Below, in pieces: positions 12,093 through 25,540 of a stretch of DNA of 64,000 nt. The stretch lies in NCBI GenBank assembly GCA_014529385.2, contig CM043955.1:151764140-151828139 (forward strand). The letters run 5' to 3'. The position numbers and the translations under genes were made by a program. Position 1 is the first letter of the stretch. Every line of letters starts with the position of its first letter. The notes beneath the pieces were generated by a model, which was given only the letters and a program-made list of their open reading frames with translations, was not told the origin of the DNA and ran no database searches. This DNA comes from Adiantum capillus-veneris. Its lineage: Eukaryota; Streptophyta; Polypodiopsida; Polypodiales; Pteridaceae.

Positions 12093-13539
12093 TTTTTCTT
12101 ATCTCAAGGGATCCCTCTTACAGTATCTTTATGAGACCACCACTCATAGCCTAACTCTTCCTACCTATTTCAATTTAGCTTGACTTTTCCTACCTTTCAA
12201 CCTTTATTAGGGATAATAACTTTTTTTTTAGAGATGTGAGATGTCCTCTCTATAAAATGGTAGATGTCCTGGATATCATTTTTAACTCTCTCCATTCCAC
12301 ATGTAGATAGAGTTGACTAGAAATTTGTTATTTTGCTTTTGGTAACTTGCTACCACTTACTACAGATGGTTTGAAGTAGTTCCTTGCGGCTTGTACTCAA
12401 ACTTTTCAAAATAACCTTTTGATTATGGACTACAAAGGATGGTGGCTGTAGGATTACACATACTAAGTTGAGGAATGTTCTATAAGAGGCTTACCTTCTG
12501 TGATTGAGTTTTGGGGCTGATTACCTTCTCAAACCCTCTTATTGATCCTTTTCTGCTTTCTATCATAATAGTGTGGTTATTGACTTAATTCCTATGAATC
12601 GTTTGCATCATTGGCTTATAGTTGCAATTGTTCTTGACCTTCTAGTGTTATTTTAGAGACTTATCTTATTCCAGCTAGCAAGTTTTATCTCTATGGTTCA
12701 TAGTGCTACTTCTATTTTGTGGAAGGTTGTCTGGCTTCCCTTTTCTTTAGTTGACAACTACTATGGTAAACTCTAGCCTACTCTTTACTCCTATTTATGA
12801 GTACCCAATGGTACATCTGGTGGGTTCTTAAGGATTGCTAATATCCTTGGTTGACCTACAATATTGGGTTAAGTAGGCTAGATAAGAAATCTTTCTTGAA
12901 TCTTTGTATTAAGGTAACCCACGACTGGTAAAAACTATTGAACCTTGTTCTTTCTTGAAATTATGGGTTGCCAATCCTTGACCTAGTTTGCCTAACTAAC
13001 TTATAGTTTCTCCTAACCTAAAAACTAAACTGGTTGTGGCTTCTTTAGGATTATTGAACTCTAAGTGATAAATCTTAATGAAACTTTGTAAATTAGCTTG
13101 TTTTGCCATCTCTCAAAGGTAGGAATTAGCCTAAAAAGTTTCATAAACATTGTTGATCTGTACTTTGAGTTGAGTTACACTTTTTTGGATGCACCGTAAT
13201 TATCATGTACCTTTAGCCGTCTGTCATGGGACATCCAAAACACTTGTGAGAGGTTGGTGACACTTGCTTTCCTACATCATAATGGCCAATTCTAATTGAA
13301 GATTGTGTGTTGATGGTTGCACGTATCAATCTCACTTATTTATGTATGGAATTTGGAGATGGATTATACAAAGCTCTTTCTTTTTTCTTCCTTGCTATTG
13401 GATTTTTATTTTAGGTCGTACTCACAATTATGAGTTGAGAGACTTAATATTAACTCGAAAAGAATAAAATTTCCTCAAACACTACATGTGCCTTGAGGGG
13501 CTAGGATTCCATCAGAGGCTTGTACACAAAAAAGGATAC
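12091..13539. other. AT-rich interior of Gypsy-1, no feature recognised
   Basis: No open frame of note, no clear repeat and no domain signature. The tandem array ends on its left, and a LINE fragment begins on its right. Confidence 0.5.
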
Positions 13540-14420
13540 TCTCACCCTCTTGAGAATTCTAAGCAGCTCAATGCAGACCTCCATTCATCACCCTTGTCAG
13601 TTGTCCCTCTTGCTCCTACGCCATGCATGAGCTCAGTGTTCTACTGCACAGTATTGTCAAAATGAGTTACATCTAGTTTACCCTCAAAAACTTGAGGGTT
13701 CCTAGCCTTCCAAACTTGGTTCAAGTAACAATACCTGATAATTCACGTGCACACTAAAACAGCCTGGTTTTGGATGCCTCGTCCTCCCAAGATTAGGTCA
13801 TCCGTATAGAAGATGATCTCCAAGTCCTTCTCAACCATTTGCAAATCCTAGCGGCTAGCCCTCGCGAAGTAGGGCACTGGTTGAATAGATGCAGGGCGTC
13901 TTCACAGGCTACCCTGCATCCATAGCAACTTTCAGAGTCGATCCCTCTATAGCGTGCATCTTAATCCCAATAGGCAAGGCTCCCCATGACACTTTCTAGA
14001 TGAATATCTTTATGTATTCGGGTCCTTTAATCTCCCACATAGTACTAACACTCCTCTGCCAGCGTTCTTCTGACCAATTTTTCTTCCATATTTTTTTGAG
14101 TGGGACAAACCAATCCGTCTTGGAGAGAAGGAACACCTTGTCTTTTGGCCAATGCTAGGCTCTCCAATCCAATTTTGCTTCATTTTGGTAGGTAGAGATA
14201 AGGATGATAGCACTTCCAAGAGTCGACTTATCATAAGCCTTTCATACAACCCCAACTTATATTGCACCACCATGAGATCCACATCCTTCCAACAAAATCT
14301 TATGTCATCCCAAAGATGCGAGAGTTCAGAAATTCCTTTTCTGTTAACTAACCATGCAACTTCCCTCCAAAAGGGGTTCAAGGAGTCCCTTCCAAGGTTG
14401 GAGAGCCAGGGGGACTGATT
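13540..14420 (-). pseudogene. LINE fragment (3' end of RT, zf-RVT-type region)
   Basis: On the minus strand, a frame at 14,381-14,010 (WREVAWLVNRKGISELSHLWDDI, then SLSLPTKMKQNWIGEPS) is followed, after a frame change, by CYGCRVACEDALHLFNQCP near 13,850-13,920. That is the Cys/His-type cluster (CxxC...HLF..CP) typical of the zf-RVT region at the C-terminus of plant non-LTR retrotransposon polyproteins. Multiple frames are needed. The 5' end and catalytic RT are absent, as expected of a truncated, old LINE copy. It sits inside Gypsy-1. Confidence 0.6.
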
Positions 14421-15055
14421 GCGGGAGGAATCCTTGAAATATCTGAATTTCTCCCCCCATTCCAGGGTTGAAGCTATTGGATTTTCTAATCAATTCCTCT
14501 CTATTTTCAAACTATTTAGTTGACTTTTGGTGTTCAATTTTGGGATTCTTCTATTGTACTCATTGGAGCACTTATGAAAGATAATGAATATATGCAAGAT
14601 TTTATGTTCAATAAAATATTCTTGCCCTAACATTTCTAGTCTGCCAGTTATATTTTGTTTTCAAATAGTTAGTTTCTTTCTGTTCACTTTTGGGTGCTGC
14701 TTCCCATTTAGCAAGTGTAGTTACTTAAATAATGTCAATATACTATAGTCAAGAGGTAAGTTTGTGAACCTTGAAGTGTTATCTTTTACATGAATAACTT
14801 ATATTTCCACCAAGTTTCCAACTATTTCAATGTTCAAGTAGACATAGAGGCTAATGGTGTTAGACACACTTGAAGCAGTTTGCCTATGTCATTAACACCC
14901 ACTAGCAAGTTGAGGTTAGCCCTTTATGGGTTCTCTCAAGAGGGACATGTGTTTCTCTATGGTGGGATAATTGCATAGAGTATTTCTCTAATGTGAATAC
15001 TTTAGAGATTCATTCTATGCATTTTCCTACTTGGAGATGAGTGTGGGTGAGCTAG

Positions 15056-15057
<2 letters not shown>

Positions 15058-15094
<37 letters not shown>
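15058..15094. repeat. (AG)n microsatellite
   Basis: A 37-bp AG tract. The flanks from 14,421 to about 15,400 are AT-rich with no recognisable feature. From about 15,420 onward a Glu/Lys-rich, stop-broken frame leads into the protease region and may be gag-related. Confidence 0.95.
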
Positions 15095-15098
<4 letters not shown>

Positions 15099-15897
15099 GC
15101 ACAAAATATTAGGTGGCATAAGAGAGAAAAATCTAGCAAATTTTATTTTGTGTGTTTCATTTCAAGTAGAGATTATGGATTGTGTCCATTTGTGCTAAGT
15201 CCTTTGAAAGAAATAGCCAAATAAGGTTGTGGTAGGGGATTTCATGCCACATTGAATTTTTTTCCATAAATGTTTCCATGCCATTGAGCATGTTCAAATC
15301 CAATTTCATTGGGATAGAGGAAAAAATCTCGCAAAACACTACTATGATTACAAAATCACGAGAATAAAAGCTCGCAAAAATTAAATCCCCATATCAGTTC
15401 AGGTAGTTACGAGAGTGCAAGCTCAAAAGAAAGCTGATAAGAACCCAGAGACAGAGAAAACAGAAATTGACGCGAGTCTAGAGATGGGTGAACCAAAGAG
15501 GACACACCAAGTCAACAAACCAAGAGCAAACGGAACAGCTGGAAAGCTAGAGAGGCTAGTATGAAAGAACATAGGGAACGAGATCAAAAATCCCTAGTTG
15601 AGAAGCTTACCCAAGATGAAGAGAAGATAAGACAACATGAGGAAAGGGTTGCATCTTCTCTTGCAAAGGCATCTTAACCTCCAATAGAACCATCAACGGA
15701 AAGTGAGACAAGAAGTGCTAGCTCAGGAGGATCAGTGTTGGTCGAGAAGGTTAATGAGCATTTAGACGACCTCCTAAAAGACTATGAAACACGGCTCAAA
15801 AACAACCAAAGCCAAGAACAAAGATGGATGACATATCCATATGTGGAACTAGAAAAGGATAGGCTTGAAATGACCACAAGTTGGAAAACTTGAGGGT

Positions 15898-17207
15898 GTG
15901 ATCCCAGTCCCACCTACACTAGTAATCCCACCAAACCAGGAACGAAAAGAGATAGATTCCAGTTATGAGCACGTACCAAAGTTCAAGGACTCCACATTAG
16001 AGCCAAGAATAGTGTTGAATACCACGGATAACTCTTCCAAGGGATTTCACATAGACATACCGAAGAGTTGTAAAGACATAGATGGTCTCAAAGAATTGTG
16101 GAAAGAAGTCAGAGAGGCCAATGAAGCGAGTGATCAAAGTAAACGAGTAAACCAAACGATTGATGGAAGAGGAGTGTCTCTTCCACCAATACAGGAAATT
16201 GACATTGGATCTCAAATGAACCTAGAAGTGGAATTGTATTGGGGAGACAAAGGATCTGTACAGTCTATGGACAGTCAACCCCATTCGCTAAGAACACTAC
16301 CATCCTATACGGGAGAGCATGAGGCCAAGTCAGATGTTATTGCAGTCGCATCACAGAGACTGTCTCCTAACAAGGTCATCAATTCAAAAGGGCTGATAGA
16401 CATTCTGTCGACACCAGTCACGTGTGCGATAACGTTAGCTGAGTTGCTCAAAATACGACCAAACATGTGGGCTACCGTGGGAAAATGCCTAGAGAAATTT
16501 GGTGTTAAGAAACCAATGAGTCAAATCGAGGAAGGGATCAGAGAGCTTGAAATGCCTCAGCTAAACACTAGTCTAGTGCTTTTAAACAAGGTAGGCGAGT
16601 ATTATGAGGGAGAAAATGGGAGCACCACTCTTCCTATGGAATTCCAAGGTGTGAAAACCATGGCAATCCTTGACAATGGAGCCGGTATTCCCATTGCAAC
16701 AAAAGAGGTTTGGAAAAAATGGGAAAACCAACAGCGAGGGCTACAAGAATGAAATTGCAACTTGCAGACGGACACATGGAAAGGCCCATCGGACTACTAG
16801 AAAAAGCAGTTGTTACTTCTTGTGGAATTGAATATGCACAAACCTTTGCTATTGTTGACTTTGGCAAGAAGAACAACTATGACATCATTCTAGGAAGACC
16901 ATTCATGCGACAACTTAAAATGGTCCAAGATTGGGGATATGACCATATCTACCTGAGACATATGGAAACCACAACAAGGGTAAATTTGAAGGACCATACT
17001 TACAGGGATGTGACAAGAACACCTATGGAAGAGTTTGATTCCGCTACTGTAGCAGGATCAAAACTTCCAGCATGGTTGGGAAAGCCTAAACAACTGTGGA
17101 TATGTGGAGCTTCACAATTTGGAAGCTTAACACGAGAGGAAGGCATCCTAGAAAGGGCAATTGAAGATGAGGATTATATCCCAGAACCGTTCCTTAGGAA
17201 GAATTAG
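15898..17207 (+). pseudogene. Gypsy-1 retropepsin-like aspartic protease, frameshifted
   Basis: The first frame (15,898-16,752) ends with LPMEFQGVKTMAILDNGAGI, a retroviral-type protease flap and active-site strand with DNGA where DSGA or DTGA is usual. The second frame (16,710-17,207) continues with LQLADGHMERPIGLL and YDIILGRPFMRQLKMVQDW, the conserved C-terminal ILGRPF block of Ty3/gypsy proteases. The frames overlap by about 40 bp, so a single frameshift splits one protease. The long acidic N-terminal part is unrecognised. No RT follows, which is unusual because protease normally leads straight into RT. The Asn in the active site and the frameshift argue against activity. Confidence 0.75.
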
Positions 17208-18501
17208 ATCCACATGGATGGGAACACATCTTTGCTACTCTAGATGTGTGTGTTATTCAAGGAAGTCCAACAACGAAGTTTTGTGACGAAGATGGCTTTG
17301 ATGTCATTCCTTACTTTGCAGTGAGTGTGATCTAGAAGAACAAAGAGGTAGAAGAAGATGAGTTCTATGACTCTGTAGAAAACTTCGAGCTTCAAGAAGA
17401 TGCCGACATGGGGAATCTCAACAACCAAGAAGGTGACATAAACAAAACTTTAACAAATGCATGATTTTATGATTTTCCAGATCAAAAACCCAGGAACCGA
17501 TGTCATCGCTACAAAAATAGAGTGCATCAGAAGTGGATTCCAAAATCTTTGGTGGAAACGCAACCGCAGAAAGCACCCTCATACGTGGCTCCTATTGATG
17601 ACAAAAGACTCAGCCAAAAAGAACACAACCATGTCAGCGAGCTAACAATGCTCTAATCAAGTGGATCACAAAGTCATCCCAAAAACAACAACCCAAGAGC
17701 AAACAGTCAGTAACTTTCCATAACCAGCCAAACCACAAAGGGAAAGTGCTAGAATACAACCTTGTGGAGGATAGCAGTGATAGTGATGATTCTTATGACA
17801 TTCCTTACCAGAAACTCAGGTCATCACTATCACTAGGAACTTCAGTAACAACCAAGGACGGCCAAAAGAAAAGAACAATGAATCAGAACCAAAAGGTTAG
17901 ACAAATTTGGATACCAAAGAGCCAAATTGGCCAAAAATAGGTATGGATCAAGAAAACAAAGATCTTTGATGAAAAATCACAAGATCCAGTACCATCAGAA
18001 AAACAATCGAAGCCTGCAAGAAAATCTAGGAAAAACATAAAGTCGCAAGCTTTCGCAACTCAGATTTGGGTTTTAAAGAAGTTGACACAAGCACAAAGAG
18101 GTCAGGGGTTCATTTGGATTCCAAAACAATTACATGGTCAACTCCCAAAGTATCAACTCCCAACGTGTGAATCCCCGTCCTTAACCAAGAGTACAAGACC
18201 TGAAGGAAAGACCGCTCAAGACTCACACACACAAAGACAAGGTGGATCCCAAAGACGTTTCTTCAAACACAAACGAAGCAGGGATAAGTATGGGTTATCA
18301 AACAAGAATCACCAACGAAACAACCAAAAATCACGAAGAAGTGGGTCCCAAAGGATACCAAAAACACTGCTGTTACTGCACTGTCACTTGAATTCTTTCA
18401 ATTCCTCCTATAGTTACAGTATAGTTAGAAGAGAGCACTTCACTCAGTTCAAGCCAAAACCCACTCTGCGGAACAATGCCAAATACAACAACCAACAATA
18501 A
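17208..18501 (+). pseudogene. Low-complexity Gln/Lys/Ser-rich region with repeated WIPK motif
   Basis: After the protease, stop-interrupted frames are rich in Lys, Gln, Asn and Ser and repeat a short motif: HQKWIPKSL near 17,530, RQIWIPKSQ near 17,900, then TQIWVLKKL and GFIWIPKQL between 18,060 and 18,130. These look like decayed tandem coding repeats rather than a folded domain. I cannot assign a function. From 18,502 to about 19,980 nothing is recognisable. Confidence 0.4.
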
Positions 18502-19963
18502 GGTTAATTGGATTCCAAAGAAGCATCAAACAGATAAGTAAGCCTTCAAAAAAGTTCTACAACCTTCCATCAAGCAAACGGCACAGGAGCTTCAAGGAAA
18601 ATCACATTTCTTCGAATAGGAAGCCTTGCCATCAAATGCCAATAATCAAATTGCTTATACCAACATCGTGTACAACATAAATATTTTCCATGCATTGACT
18701 GTGTATGCATAATAGGGCTACATTACAAGGTCTGCATAGGCACAAATTTTGATTGCCCAAGCACAACACATACCCTTGGTGATACCCTGTCATCAAGGAG
18801 GACTCCAAATAGGAGGGAGGGAGACATTCTAAATGCACACCTAATATATGAATATTAGAGGGCAATGTTTTGTGAGTTATATTGAATTTTTGCGTTTGAT
18901 TGTGATGATTTTTTGACAAAATCTAGAGAATATGCCCTCATAGGAGAGTTACAAGAGGAGTACGGGGACAAAAGCCATATATGAGACCCTAAGGACATTA
19001 TATAGTGTACATAACGTTTCAAATTCTATTAGAATGAGTTTGCTTTTTGAGTTGAGTTGATTTTTTGTTTTATATAGCCGTTTTTGAGATTTTCTTGAGA
19101 AAAACAGAAAAAAAATCCATAATCCAGATGAAGAAAAGATTGAAGAGATGTTGAGCAGTAAAAAGCAAAGGAAGCTCAAGAAGATGATGACACTTCACGA
19201 AGCATGTCTCAAAAGCCATATGCACAAGGCTAGAAGTAAGAGGTCAGAAAGAATGTTGATCAACCTTTGACAACAACATGAGGTCAAAAATGATGGTCAT
19301 AAAAATCCGGGATGGACTACAAGGACAAAGGAAGTTGGAGATGCAACTAAACAAAAGCACCTGTCAAGTGTAAAGTTACCTATCAGCCACTTCATGCGAC
19401 TACAAGGCCATATATAGGAAGTAGATCTTTATACTGTAAATCTTCTATCTTGTATGTGACTTAATGAAGCCTAACAAACAAAAGGGACTAACAGTACTGA
19501 CAAGAACAGAAGGTGCCAGAGATGCCCATCAATCATTCTTGAGACTAAAATCCAAAAAGTTAGCTTGTATACCAAATACAAGCCCAAATCAAGCCAAACT
19601 TTGCCAGGAGGCTATGCATAGAGAGTACAAGCTAAGGGTTTATAAATTTTTATTAAAAAAACCCCTAGCTAGCCAAAGCTACAAGTTTTTCAAACCTGAA
19701 GCAATGATAGCCATCTATATACCATCTACATACCATGTACATCATGTATATGAATTTTGGGAACAAATGGACGCTGATAGCTCATAGATGGTCGTCTATC
19801 ACGAATGATGTCAGATAAATCCCTTTTAAAGCAAGGTACTAACTTGGGGAACTAACTGGGGTTTTTCGAGCTAAAATTAAGTCATGTATCAAGTAGAAGC
19901 AGTATAATGATTTACAAAACACACAAAAGCTAAAAATGGTAAATACGGATTTGGTCACCTTGA

Positions 19964-20600
<637 letters not shown>

Positions 20601-20628
20601 AACCAGGTCATGTCAGGGATGACATGAT

Positions 20629-20643
20629 CACGGAGTGGGGGAG
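20629..20643 (+). other. Gypsy-1 polypurine tract
   Basis: A purine run, GGAGTGGGGGAG after a C, lies directly against the TGTTGA start of the 3' LTR, where plus-strand priming occurs in LTR elements. Confidence 0.75.
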
Positions 20644-21559
20644 TGTTGATGGCTAGGTCAACAACACGGCATAACTCAACAAAGCCTTATTCTCTAAGAG
20701 TTATGGAATGTTGGGGATTATGGTCATAAACATCATTTGTAATAAGTAAGTAGTCTAGCTGCAAAAGCGGGGGGCAATGGCACTTCCAGATTGTAAATAC
20801 AAAGCCATTTGACCCCTCAAACTCTATTTTTGGTTAACCTAAGGTGACCTTAGTATATAAGGTACCTAGGTCATTTTTGTACACACAACTTTTATCATAA
20901 TGATAGTTTTACCGATGCCATCTAGTGTGTGAGAGAGGAAGAGAGAGAGTGTGAGCTTCATCCTAGTGCTACTCCCCACTCGTTCATCGCATTGTGCATC
21001 CGACTGCACCATTGTGCTAGCCTCAGAAAGAGCTACGCGAAAATGCCAAGCATTTCTCACGGAACGAAGTATATGCGCTCGCCTATCTACGAGCTATTTG
21101 CGGTTGTAAGTATATCAAACAATGTCCGTTTTTTGCGTGCAAGTAGTCATTAGAATCAAATGTACATAAGCTACACATAGGTACTCATAGATTTCAGTTT
21201 CCGAAACTTTCAGATTTTGGCTCTGTCTTTATACACAATTTCTACAGATGGGTCTAGAGCTAGGGTTTTGAGTGTAAAGTCTTAGGGATAGATGTATCCT
21301 AGTGAGGGGATGGTGTTCCTTAAGTTTTGTATGATTCTAGTACGGTTTAGTGAGCTAGGTGGTGTAGTTGAGAGCAGTTAGACTCTAGGTTGTGGTTTAG
21401 TTGGCCTTCCAGAGTGTTGTATGTGTAGGATGGTCTCAGCCTGACAAGCTAACGAGATTTACTCTGTGTGCCTATCATGTCATTTGTGTCCTCGATTGAC
21501 ATTATGTTGATCTAGGTTGTGTTACATGCACTTTATGGGTGGTGTGATTCGCTCCCGCA
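20644..21559 (+). repeat. Gypsy-1 3' LTR
   Basis: Direct repeat of 2,535-3,532, 916 bp, TG...CA ends, with the TATA octamer conserved at 20,854-20,861. It is shorter than the 5' copy because it lacks the ~65-bp internal duplication and a short stretch before the GAGCTAGGTGGTGTAG segment. Immediately to the right the Copia-A gag resumes on the minus strand. Confidence 0.9.
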
Positions 21560-21560
21560 T

Positions 21561-22110
21561 TAGTTACCTCTTGCCTGGACAGTCACGTTGAAAGCGACCA
21601 TGTCTTCCATATACATTTCCATGTTGACCTACATTATTGTGCTACAAATTTTGAAGATCTCTTGGACTCTCCCTGCCTTGAACGTTTACCTGACCGCTTA
21701 TGTTTTGACCTTGATTGTTATTTTGCTACTATGCCTGGTGGTGGCCTCTTAATCGGCCTTGTCCATTACATGTACCACGTCCTCTTCCTCTTCCTTTGTT
21801 GTTGAAAATGACCTATTCAGAATTGTTTCCACCCTACATAGAGGAGTCTATCTCAAGTTCCTTCTCTTCCACAATTACTAAGAACACCAAACCTGTAAAT
21901 GAGGGAACGTTCTCTTGAAGATTAATGCCAGCTTTGAGTTGTTTGTAGTCTGGACCCAAACCTCACAAAAAATATACTTCTACTTTGTCATCATCATCAA
22001 TTGTAACACCAATTGATGCAAGTGACTCACATATATTCTTTATATCATATACCTCTTTCACTATGCTAAGAAATATCTATGCACACTATATCCAAATTGA
22101 AGCTCTCTAA
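21561..22110 (-). pseudogene. Copia-A gag (UBN2-type) with zinc-knuckle remnant
   Basis: On the minus strand the frame reads VKEVYDIKNICESLASIGV, then DDDDKVEVYFL, a stop, GLGPDYKQLKAGINLQENVP, the conserved UBN2/retrotran_gag_2 block (usually IKxxxDxLAxIGxPVxDxDxVxxxLxGLxxxY). It is followed by a Gly/Arg-rich linker and GRHGRFQRDCPGKR, a zinc knuckle (CxxCGxxGHxxxxC) that has lost two ligands. Gypsy-1 interrupts just after it. Gag would package element RNA; stops and a frameshift make this copy dead. Confidence 0.85.
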
Positions 22111-22377
22111 TCCAAATTGAAGCTCTCTACACCACCATAAGAAAATCTACAGAATCCCAAACCTTAATCTTTTTGAATGCAAATGCACTTTAACTCTGAG
22201 ACAAGGGTCGAAACGCACCCAAATGGAAATTTGGATGCACAATAGTAGTCCAAATGACTATATAGAACCCTGAGATGCACAATATCCATCAATAATCCCC
22301 TCAATCAGAGATCATTGACGATGGCCCTTGGGAATATCGAAGCTCCTTCCTACTCCAAGATCCTCAGAGACAACCAG

Positions 22378-22389
22378 GCTTTGATACCA
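22378..22389 (-). other. Copia-A primer-binding site (initiator tRNA-Met type)
   Basis: The minus strand reads TGGTATCAAAGC immediately after the CA end of the LTR. This is the standard Ty1/copia site complementary to the initiator tRNA-Met 3' end (TGGTATCAGAGC) with one change. Confidence 0.85.
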
Positions 22390-22432
22390 TGTCAAGGGAT
22401 AGAGAAGGAGAGATCTTGAGCTCTTGCAAGCC

Positions 22433-22468
<36 letters not shown>

Positions 22469-22724
22469 GATGGAGGCAAAAGACTATACTTCTTCTTCTT
22501 CACTAACTCAAGATAAGAGGTCTACAAAAAATAAGGGAAAATACAAAGTAAAAGAGGAACTAGTACAACGGTCTTGTGTAAACCGCTAGTGAGGGAGGTG
22601 AGTAGATAAGTGTGCCATCACATATGTAGTATCACTGATGAAGATATGCGTACCCACCAATGTGCGCCAGTAATTATGATTGCCGATGATAGTCATCCAT
22701 GAGTCATATATGTTGAGCTTGACA
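22390..22724 (-). repeat. Copia-A 5' LTR (solo within window)
   Basis: Bounded by TGTCAAG and its inverted partner CTTGACA, giving a 335-bp LTR, a usual size for a plant Ty1/copia element. It contains a (CA)n tract at 22,435-22,466. The matching 3' LTR would lie left of position 1 or has been lost, so the right boundary rests on the inverted end and on the primer site, not on a second copy. Confidence 0.65.
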
Positions 22725-22832
22725 TCTCAAGTTGTTGATCAACCTAAACTTGTTGTGGTTATTGTGCACCTTTAGAGCATACCCTTCCATAGTGACCTTC
22801 TTTTCCATAAATGTAGTAGTTTTTCTCCCATT

Positions 22833-23294
22833 AGGGAAAATGTGGACTCTCAAAGGGGCTCTATAAGCATGTTTACTTTCTCTCTCTTGTAAAAAATAGG
22901 TGCGTAGTAAACTTTTTATTGATGAATTCAAAAGTTTTTCATCGCTTTTGAATTAGAATGTACTCTTTGAGATCTTTATATTGACATATAGCATGCGATC
23001 AGATTCTTCATATTTAAAAAATCCACTTCTTGATGTGACAATGTTGTCTTCTAAATGGAATCTTATCCCAAATTTTAGATTTATTTGGGAGACCATAACA
23101 ATTTCTACAAATCAACTCCAATAAAGTTGGAGTTTGTGGATCTAGAAACTACTTTCTAATATCTTTTCAAATGATATGTCATTTGATGGGGTCTCAATGA
23201 GGCTTTTATGGACTTCACTAGGTGGCCCACTTTTGGCAAGAGAAAAAACTTCTAACATACCTATAGGTCTCCTTTGAGAGTCCATATTTTCCCT
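22833..23294. mobile_element. Foldback element, copy A (MITE-like)
   Basis: About 40-bp terminal inverted repeats: AGGGAAAATGTGGACTCTCA at the left and its near-complement TGAGAGTCCATATTTTCCCT at the right. The inverted match extends a few bases outward (CATTAGGG on both sides). The interior is non-coding and clearly related to 45,645-46,111, for example the shared phrase TTGACATATAGCATGC. No transposase frame. Superfamily unclear. Confidence 0.75.
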
Positions 23295-23439
23295 AATGTG
23301 AAGGGTGTTCAAAATCCTTACCTCCCTTAGTAACCTCATCTCGGATTTACATAGTTACTAGCCAAGCATATTGGAGTAACTTGGGGGGCTACCAGTTGCA
23401 CAATTATCATTGTATGGATGGGACGATTCTCCCATAGGT

Positions 23440-23640
23440 TCTCCCTTTGTTCACAATTGACACACTTTTTCCATTCACTTGCGGCATGTTCATTCACTTT
23501 GCTAATTTGCTACTATAAGATGTCGTATCATTGACGCTATCCATTATTCTTGTTGAGATGATATCATTTGTTCTTGATAATGCTTGCAGCTACTTCTTGA
23601 ACTTCTCCAACTCGTTCTTCATGGTGTCTGTTGCCAAGAA
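23440..23640 (-). pseudogene. Decayed coiled-coil coding remnant
   Basis: The minus strand reads TMKNELEKFKK, a stop, then LQALSRTNDIISTRIMDSVN and SYSSKLAK, a heptad-like, helix-forming stretch. The reading continues only with stops and frame changes towards 24,000. It could be an old transposon ORF or gene fragment; I do not recognise the family. The rest of 23,295-24,860 shows no other feature apart from a poly-C run near 24,670. Confidence 0.3.
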
Positions 23641-24863
23641 TTTTAGTATGTCTATTGTCTTTATTTCTTTTGACTTCCATATCATATTTTTCTGAGCTGC
23701 CAGTAAATCAAAGTCCTACTTCTTACCTTGCACCTTCAACCTAAGGTCTCTCTTTACCAAGCCTCCAAAGGTCCTTGTTGAGTTAGTCATTTTTCCGCTT
23801 ACTACAACCCTTCAACTAAGTCCAAGTACCATCAAAGAAGAACACTCTCATGCTATTATTTCTTGGTGGTGTAGACATTTACCTAGCCAAGTCCTCAGGT
23901 TCTTCCACCATTTTCTTGAGTTTCATTTTCTTTATTTTGATGTTGCAAAACTTAGTCAGGATATTTTTTTCCTTTCCTCATATTTGAACTTGAATAGTAA
24001 GGCCTTTACTATAATTTTATATATTGAAAAATTTCAAATGAGGTGGGTACATATAATATCGGCTTTGTGCCTTACCAGTAATAATTTGTTAGAGCTAATC
24101 ATGATAATCCTTCATTTCTATACTCGCTAGTTTGGCTCAATATTCAAAAGCTTGAATATGGACCTTAGTATCATTGATTTGTGACCCAGTAACTTTAGCT
24201 TTAGGTCAAGCCTCTTCTCTCGTATCGTATCCTAGTCATCACCTCATTTTGTACATCCTAAAATTTTGAGTCCAAATCACTGTCTATGCTTGTTGCCTAT
24301 GTTGTTTTCATGCTATAGGCCTTAAATTGTACTTTAGGCTTTTGAGCTTCACGCTCATCTTGGGCTCTCTGATCGTTCTTATGTTCCCTCCTTTTTGAGC
24401 CTTAGTAGTTCTAATTTGTTAGCTTATTCTTCCATTTCAACTATCATCCACATGGCCATATGGTGTGTATATTGCATGCGTTGAAGGTCTATTTATATAA
24501 ATCCTTACCTATGAATTTTCGAGAAATAAAATACACCCTTTTTCTATTCAATTTGTACTTTGTTTTCCTAGTTCCATTTTATAGTAACCTTTTGTATGCA
24601 ACAATGTACAAATAAAAATAAAAATGAATAACCCCTTCTGCTACAGTCACATGATAATCACTATTAAGTAAACCCCCCCCCCCCCTGAGTGTGGCATAGA
24701 TAATGTGATAAACAATGTGATTACTTTTCGCTTAGGATGATGATGTATATGGTGAGATTTTTATTCCATGATGTAGCATTGATTCCACCCTTTATGTTAC
24801 CTATTATGAGTATGGTAATCTCTTTTTTCAAATGCATAATCTAGTGATCATTTTGAGTCCACA

Positions 24864-24964
<101 letters not shown>

Positions 24965-25540
24965 CATAAATGCTACCCTCATTCATCCACCCGGCACACT
25001 TAAGTAATATCAGAGATTGAAGGGTATTTTTCATCCCTCTCAATAATTAGTATCATTACTCAGGGGTCATGTCGAAACACAAATATAAAACTTAAAACAT
25101 CACTTTACACAGCAATGCAACTTTAGCTTCATTCTGGGTCTTGCATAAAGACTAGCCAGAATATCCCAAGCCTGTTTTGCAAATTTAGCTAAACAAATGT
25201 GAGAAGTAATAGTGTGCTTCATATATAACACAATAAATGCATGCATCTGCACATCTCTAACATCCCAACAAGATTGTTCAGCCATAGGAAAAATAGCTCT
25301 GGCAGAAGTAACTTTTCAGCTTCTTGATTATCTACGACAAGAGAAAGTAGAACATATTACTAAACATGTACAGAAAATAAATCAAATAGTTTGCAACTAC
25401 TCGATGCAAAGAATTAAGAGACGTGTCACTAACAAATTCCAACACTTGATTCATCAGCATGGATACAATAGGGGTGCAATGGATTTCACATGCCTTCTAA
25501 AGACATCTTCTAATTGCATGAAGTTACAACAAAAACACAC

